Source of the DNA: Echinometra lucunter
Taxonomy: Eukaryota > Echinodermata > Echinoidea > Camarodonta > Echinometridae
NCBI GenBank assembly: GCA_029962745.1
Contig: CM057154.1
Location: 17,535,337 to 17,599,336, forward strand
Length of the DNA stretch: 64,000 nucleotides
Direction: 5' to 3'
Numbering within the stretch: the stretch's first letter is position 1; each line of letters begins with the position of its first letter. Below the pieces are notes generated by a model. The model saw nothing but the letters and a program-made list of their open reading frames with translations, did not search any database and was not told the DNA's origin. Of this stretch, positions 59,146-64,000 are shown piece by piece. Position numbers and translations under genes: made by a program.

Positions 59146-60099
59146 GCGATAAATGGACAATTCCGTGTTGGAAAAACAGTTACCTTACTTCACATTTATA
59201 CAATCACTTTGATAGCCCTGAATAGCCAAATCTTTGAATTAAAAAAAAAGCTGAAACTATAAAGAATTCCACAATCCACAATCCACAATTCCACCATTAG
59301 TCTGTGTTAGTATAATGCATGTTTAATTTTAAAAGACATGTTTGAAGTTTAACATTGGCGCTTTTTTTCTGGTAATTCCGTTACCGAGGTGTTTTACCAC
59401 AATATCATGAATGTAAGAATAAAATTGTTGGAATGAAAGAGCTCACATGAAAGATTGGGCATATTTGCAGAGTATTAAATGGTGAGAAGGGAGACAGAGT
59501 ACAAAAGAGGCACAGAAAGTCTAAAAATGTTGGTAACGGAATTACATCCTTACCGCGGAATTGCCCAAATATGCAGGTGACTAAACGCCTTTTTGTTACT
59601 AATATACCCACTGTACTAAGAGGGATTAATTCACCTCTATATAGTAATAATGATGCTCTGAAAATGGACACGAGGCCAGTGCAAGGTTTATGGGCGTGCA
59701 CTCAAACCATTTGGTAATGTGCACATACTGTGCAGTCACATTCAGTAATAAGGAGTCTAGGGTTAAAAATATACACACTGATGTTGCGGAATTAATTGAA
59801 TGCTGTCAGTTTTGCTGCAAGTGCTCACAGTCTCATTATGCTCTGTCTGATGACTGGTAGGTTTTGCCCTGAATGTTGGAATTGGCTGGACAATAATGCA
59901 TTGGTATTTCCTATAGGGGATTGTATTAAAGAGGGTACCCAATGCTGAAACAATGTTAGTTCATTTAAAAGAGCATGATTTTATTAGCAGAAAATCATCT
60001 GCCTAAAGTTTTTTAAAAAGTCGTGTTGCCAAGAAACCCCCAAATGTGGTAAGAATTCAGGATATTTTTGACCCCTCAGCTGTGACCCAGTTTCAACTG

Positions 60100-60140
60100 G
60101 GTACCCACTTTGATGTCAAAATGACGTCAAAGTGGGTACC
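60100..60140. repeat. 19-bp inverted repeat with 3-nt loop
   Basis: GGTACCCACTTTGATGTCA, loop AAA, TGACGTCAAAGTGGGTACC; 18 of 19 pair. GGGTACCCA-type words also occur at 59934 and 60227. Confidence 0.85.
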
Positions 60141-61731
60141 TTCCTTGTCGCGCACTTCTAGCAAAATGCGCGCAAGGTATAATACATATTGTACAGTCTA
60201 GTGCGCAGCACAACTGCAATGCGCGAAGCTGGGTACCCAATTTACGTCATACCTCATACTCAAATTTTTTGGTCAACTCTTGACTTTTTATGAGAAAATT
60301 AGCCAAAATGCATTGATTTCGATTGAAAATCATATTTTTGATGCTATTCTTCTTAGAATTCTATTCTCGATCATATATCAAAAAAAAATTTACCATTGTG
60401 TAATCACTTTAAAAAATTGATATGGACAGTATTGAAGATCAAATTACAAAATATTGTTAATGTTTTTTGCTTTGTTTTGTTTTTCCTTTTCAGGGTGTTG
60501 GGAAGAATGTAGAAAGGCAGATTTGGAAATTGCAAACAAGTATTGGCTTACTTTGACCCATAGAATATGAAATGCCCTGTCTTTACAATGCCATTTAAAT
60601 GTTACATAATTATGAAAATTTGTTAAGCAGTGTCTGCATGATATATAGTTTTACTGTTAGTTGCAGCAATGTTTTGCTTTAATGTCGATATGTTCAAATA
60701 TCTACTGAGTGCTGATGGTGTTTAGCTTTACATTGGCTCTACAGGTTGGACTCGCCACACCTTGAATGACAATAATTTTTTTCTCATGATAACAATCTAA
60801 ATTGTTGAAATTCCTTAAGTCGCGAACATTCCATTAACTTCAAAAGTCTCCTGTTCCCATAGGCTTATTGTACACGTAGGAACCACTACTTCATGTAGGC
60901 TGCCAAATTTTGCACTGCTGAGTGAGTTAATGTGATGGTAATAAATTGTATCATGCAGAACTGGCATGATGATCCTGTCAGCAGGGATGTAAGCATACAT
61001 GTACAGTATGAAGGCCTACGTGTACATACTTTTCATCAAGATACACTTTTTGCTGTAAAGGAGGTTGTAGATAGAATAATTTGCAGAGTTCACTAAATGA
61101 GCCCGGGATAAAAGAAAAAAGAAGGAAAGAAAGAAAGAAAGAAAGAAAAAGGCTACATATTGGTAATGTACATGTATGTATAGAAGTGTGGTATGAAAAA
61201 GTATCTATTTCAACCACATCAGGGCCCCCACACAGTCCTCACCCCCCCCCCCCCCCCTCATCCCACATCAGGGCCCTTCTAAATATATCACTACATGAAG
61301 TGGTTAAAATGATTAGATGTTTCCAAGTACAGCCACACTTCATCATCCAATGTTAGGAGCAAGGTTCACATTCAAGCTGGCTCCTAGGGGGCTGTATACA
61401 ATGCTCAGAGGTAGCTCATTTGCATAGATGCTGTCTGGTGTGATGTTGTGGTGAGGGATGATGAATGTAGTTAATGCCCTACCACAGTAATTGATCACTA
61501 TGGCGTTAAATGCGTGACTGTACAGCTAGCTTCAAATTTATTCTAGTATGAATGCCAGCACATGTAAATCCGCAATTTATAATGATTTGATATGGCATGA
61601 ATAGTTTTATGTGATGAATGTGCAGGCATCAGATGTAAAGCACATGCTCTGGCTTAATTGCTCCTACATGTAGGTGAATATCCTTCACTGACTTCAATAA
61701 CTTCACCCAAACACTATGTACCTAGCCAGAT

Positions 61732-62085
61732 ATGTAACCCTAAAGTAGGGTTAACTGAATTGTTAACTTTGACCTTGAACCAAACACTGTACTTAACCTT
61801 ACATGCAACCCTAAACCATTAACTGAGTTCTTAACTTCAACCTTTGACCAAACACTATACTTAACCTGACATGTAACCCTAAACTATTAACCGAGTTCTT
61901 AACTTCAACCTTGAACCAAATACTAAACCTAACTCGACGTGTAAACCTAAACCATTAACTGAGTTCTTAACTTCAACCATGGACCAAACAGTATATAACT
62001 AACTCGACATGTAACCCTTAACCATTAACTAAGTTCTTAACTTCGATCTTGGACCAGACACTGCCTAACCTGAAACTTAAATCTA
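61732..62085. repeat. Degenerate tandem repeat, period about 77 bp, 4-5 units
   Basis: Each unit carries 'TAACCCTAAACCATTAACTG', 'GTTCTTAACTTCAACC', 'GACCAAACACTATACTTAAC' with substitutions. Includes TAACCCTAA words that resemble, but are not, telomere repeats. Confidence 0.85.
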
Positions 62086-62844
62086 AACCATACTTGAACC
62101 TTTTTTTCGTAACCTGAGAGACTATTTTTCAAAGGAATTCTTTCGAGTCACATAGTTCTAAGATTCTGTCAGGACTATCACCTGACAGAATCTTTAACTG
62201 GGTATTTGAAAAGCTAATAACAGGTACATGTTTTACCTTGAAAGATCAATTTGTTAGATTTGTCTTGTATAATAGTCTGTCATGAAGGTTATCTTCTTTT
62301 GACTGCAGGCTTAGTAAGAGGTTTGGACATGATTTCCCCTGTTAAAGCATTGACATCCTTTTCAGTGCACAGTACATTTCAAGGAATAAATTTTCCCAGA
62401 TACTTGCTTACTATAGCTATGTACATGTAAAAGAGAGAGGGAGAATTTTTTAAGGGGTTCAGAATGAAAACTTTGTACTGAACTGATATACATGTAGGTC
62501 GGAAAATAGCATTGAACACGGACATACTGAAGCTTTTCGACATTCACTCATCAGAGTAAAATCGCATGAATGAACAGAAAGCCAAATCGAAACAATGTAT
62601 AATGGAAGCGAAGGAAAAATATGCACGTAAAATACACGTACATGTAGGTGTGTTGGAGTACATTTCTCATTGACATGTAAACAGATCAGCTGCATTAACA
62701 CTAATCTGATGCGCAGGGCATATTTTGTTGCTAAGTCTGGGCTCATTGATTTTGAATTACATCACCTTATACCCCCTCTTCATTCATGTTTCATTCATTG
62801 TTTCTCTCTCTCTCTCTTTCTCTCACTCTCTTTGTTCTAACCAG

Positions 62845-62981
62845 GCCAACGGGGATGCCGAGGAAGTGCTGTCGTTGCGTCAAGGTCCTGTGAGGATTCT
62901 ACGTATTCTACCTACACCGCCACATTCCAGGAATCATCACCAGGACAAAAGACCTCTCATAGCTGTGTGTGACGGTGCAAG
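62845..62981 (+). CDS. BCAS3: BCAS3 coding exon 4
   Basis: 137 bp after acceptor CTAACCAG, ending at donor GTAAGC. Encodes 'ANGDAEEVLSLRQGPVRILR', 'ILPTPPHSRNHHQDKRPLIA', 'VCDGAR', aligning with human 'ELFSVRHGPIRAARILPAP...EKRPLLGVC'. The four exons total 410 bp in consistent phase, about 136 residues. Human BCAS3 is over 900, so the rest lies beyond the window. Confidence 0.95.
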
Positions 62982-64000
62982 GTAAGCGCTAGAAGGATCA
63001 TATCTGACGTTAACCCATTGACTTGTGCATTCTCACATTCCCATTAGCCTTTATACAGGGATACAGGGACCATCCATTTCCCACAGGCAATGCATATTTC
63101 AAACTGTGTTTTACAGTGAAAGGTAAGTGCAAGAAGGGTCTTATCTGATATTAACTCATTGACTCATAAATTTTCACATTTCCATACACTTAATGCAGGA
63201 ACCATCTGGTTCCAGTGGGCAAAAGGTTAAGATCAGAGGTTGATATAGCCAGACCTATGTGATGATACAAGGTTAGCGCTAGATGGGCTTTTTATTTTGT
63301 TTTGGGGAATGAGTACAAGAAGGTATTATACATGTACCTCAACTACCACTTTCCTAGAATCATCATCATGGTGCTGAATAAGTGCAAGAAGGTCATTATT
63401 TGGTATTAAAAGCAAAAGACCCCTCATATAGCTGATGGTGCTAGGTGCATGTAAGAAAGGCATTATTTCATGTAAGAGAAGAGACCGTGAACCTTTTGTA
63501 ACAACTTTTAGCTATGAATCAGGCACGTACATGTATGCTTCCCAATTATCATAACCCTCAATTTAGCTGTAATCTTTGATCTTAGACATGATAAAGCTCA
63601 GAGCATGTGGCGCCAGAGCAATTGTCACATCACAGTTCATACTACTGCATTAATATGAGGAGAGATTTTGATGCAAAATTTTTTGACATACAGTGTATGC
63701 GTATGGATGAAAAGAAAGAAGAAGAAGAAGAAAGAAGAAGAAGAAGAAGAAGAAGAAGAAGAAGAGGAGGAGGAGGAGGAGGAGGAGGAGAGAAGAGAGA
63801 AGCATAAAACAGAGAAACCTTGTACAGGTTTACTTGTTGAGAAGGATGATGAATGGAAAGTCTGGTAATAGGTTAATTTGATTGTCAAGATCAACATGGG
63901 GCATGGAATTTTGAGAAGTAGAATATTAGGTTCTGATGGAGAGAGTACAATGCGGAGAAATCTTTGAAGTACAGGAATAGTAAGCACTGTATGTCCATGT
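62982..64000 (+). other. BCAS3 intron 4 (start), with decayed exon 4-like repeats
   Basis: 63110-63180, 63245-63290 and 63340-63460 repeat parts of the exon 4/donor region (for example 'GTGAAAGGTAAGTGCAAGAAGGG...GATATTAACTCATTGACTC' and 'CAAAAGACCCCTCATATAGC'). No open frame is retained. An (AAG)n/(GAG)n microsatellite spans 63716-63800. Confidence 0.65.
63716..63800. repeat. (AAG)n-(GAG)n microsatellite
   Basis: About 50 bp of AAG followed by about 30 bp of GGA units. Purine-only strand, triplex-prone. Confidence 0.95.

Larger units (their letters stand above)
53692..62844 (+). other. BCAS3 intron 3 (9.2 kb)
   Basis: Donor GTGAGT, acceptor TCTAACCAG after a CT-rich tract. It holds two MITEs, a LINE tail, a six-unit minisatellite, a SINE, a hairpin at 60100-60140 and a decayed tandem repeat at 61732-62085. 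The long frames at 54360-54836 show no protein-family features. Confidence 0.85.

Noticed and set aside
61732..62085. Interstitial telomere repeats
   Set aside because: TAACCCTAA words are separated by other conserved sequence and follow a 77-bp period.

Overview
The window is animal nuclear DNA, most likely from an echinoderm and probably a sea urchin. This is inferred from three things: intron-rich genes with GT/AG junctions, very frequent ACATGTACATGTA-type motifs, and a dense load of short foldback elements, LINEs and tRNA-derived SINEs. The species cannot be named from sequence alone. Two 500-N gaps (2005-2504 and 44531-45030) mark contig joins. Only three protein-coding host genes can be supported, and all are multi-exon.

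Layout. 1-8.8 kb: intergenic, low-complexity CT/GA tracts, one hAT-like short element and a 1 kb composite foldback element (6430-7440). 8.8-12.8 kb (+): a two-exon gene for a CIMIP1/C20orf85-like ciliary microtubule inner protein. 14.9-21.3 kb (+): a full-length L1/Tx1-type LINE with an exact 15-bp target-site duplication, poly-A tail and only three apparent frameshifts. 21.3-27.6 kb: intergenic with several MITE families and a SINE. 27.7-32.2 kb (-): SNAP29, three exons, two SNARE motifs, with three transposon-derived blocks in intron 1. 33.0-64.0 kb (+): the 5' part of BCAS3, whose first four coding exons are found and whose remainder lies beyond the window.

The most striking feature is that the BCAS3 5' region is present twice, at 33019-40645 and 45031-53249, in the same orientation and nearly identical, with a CR1/L2-like LINE and an N-gap between them. 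The copies differ by at least five transposon presence/absence events and many small indels. Exon 2 is broken in the first copy and intact in the second. This looks most like two haplotypes of a highly polymorphic genome laid end to end, although a real tandem duplication is not excluded.

Gene relationships. SNAP29 (autophagosome-lysosome fusion Qbc-SNARE) and BCAS3 (beta-propeller protein recruited to phagophores) are transcribed divergently as neighbours. The ciliary gene is unrelated to them. Most of the remaining sequence is mobile-element derived. I found no CRISPR, operon, rRNA or convincing free-standing tRNA gene.
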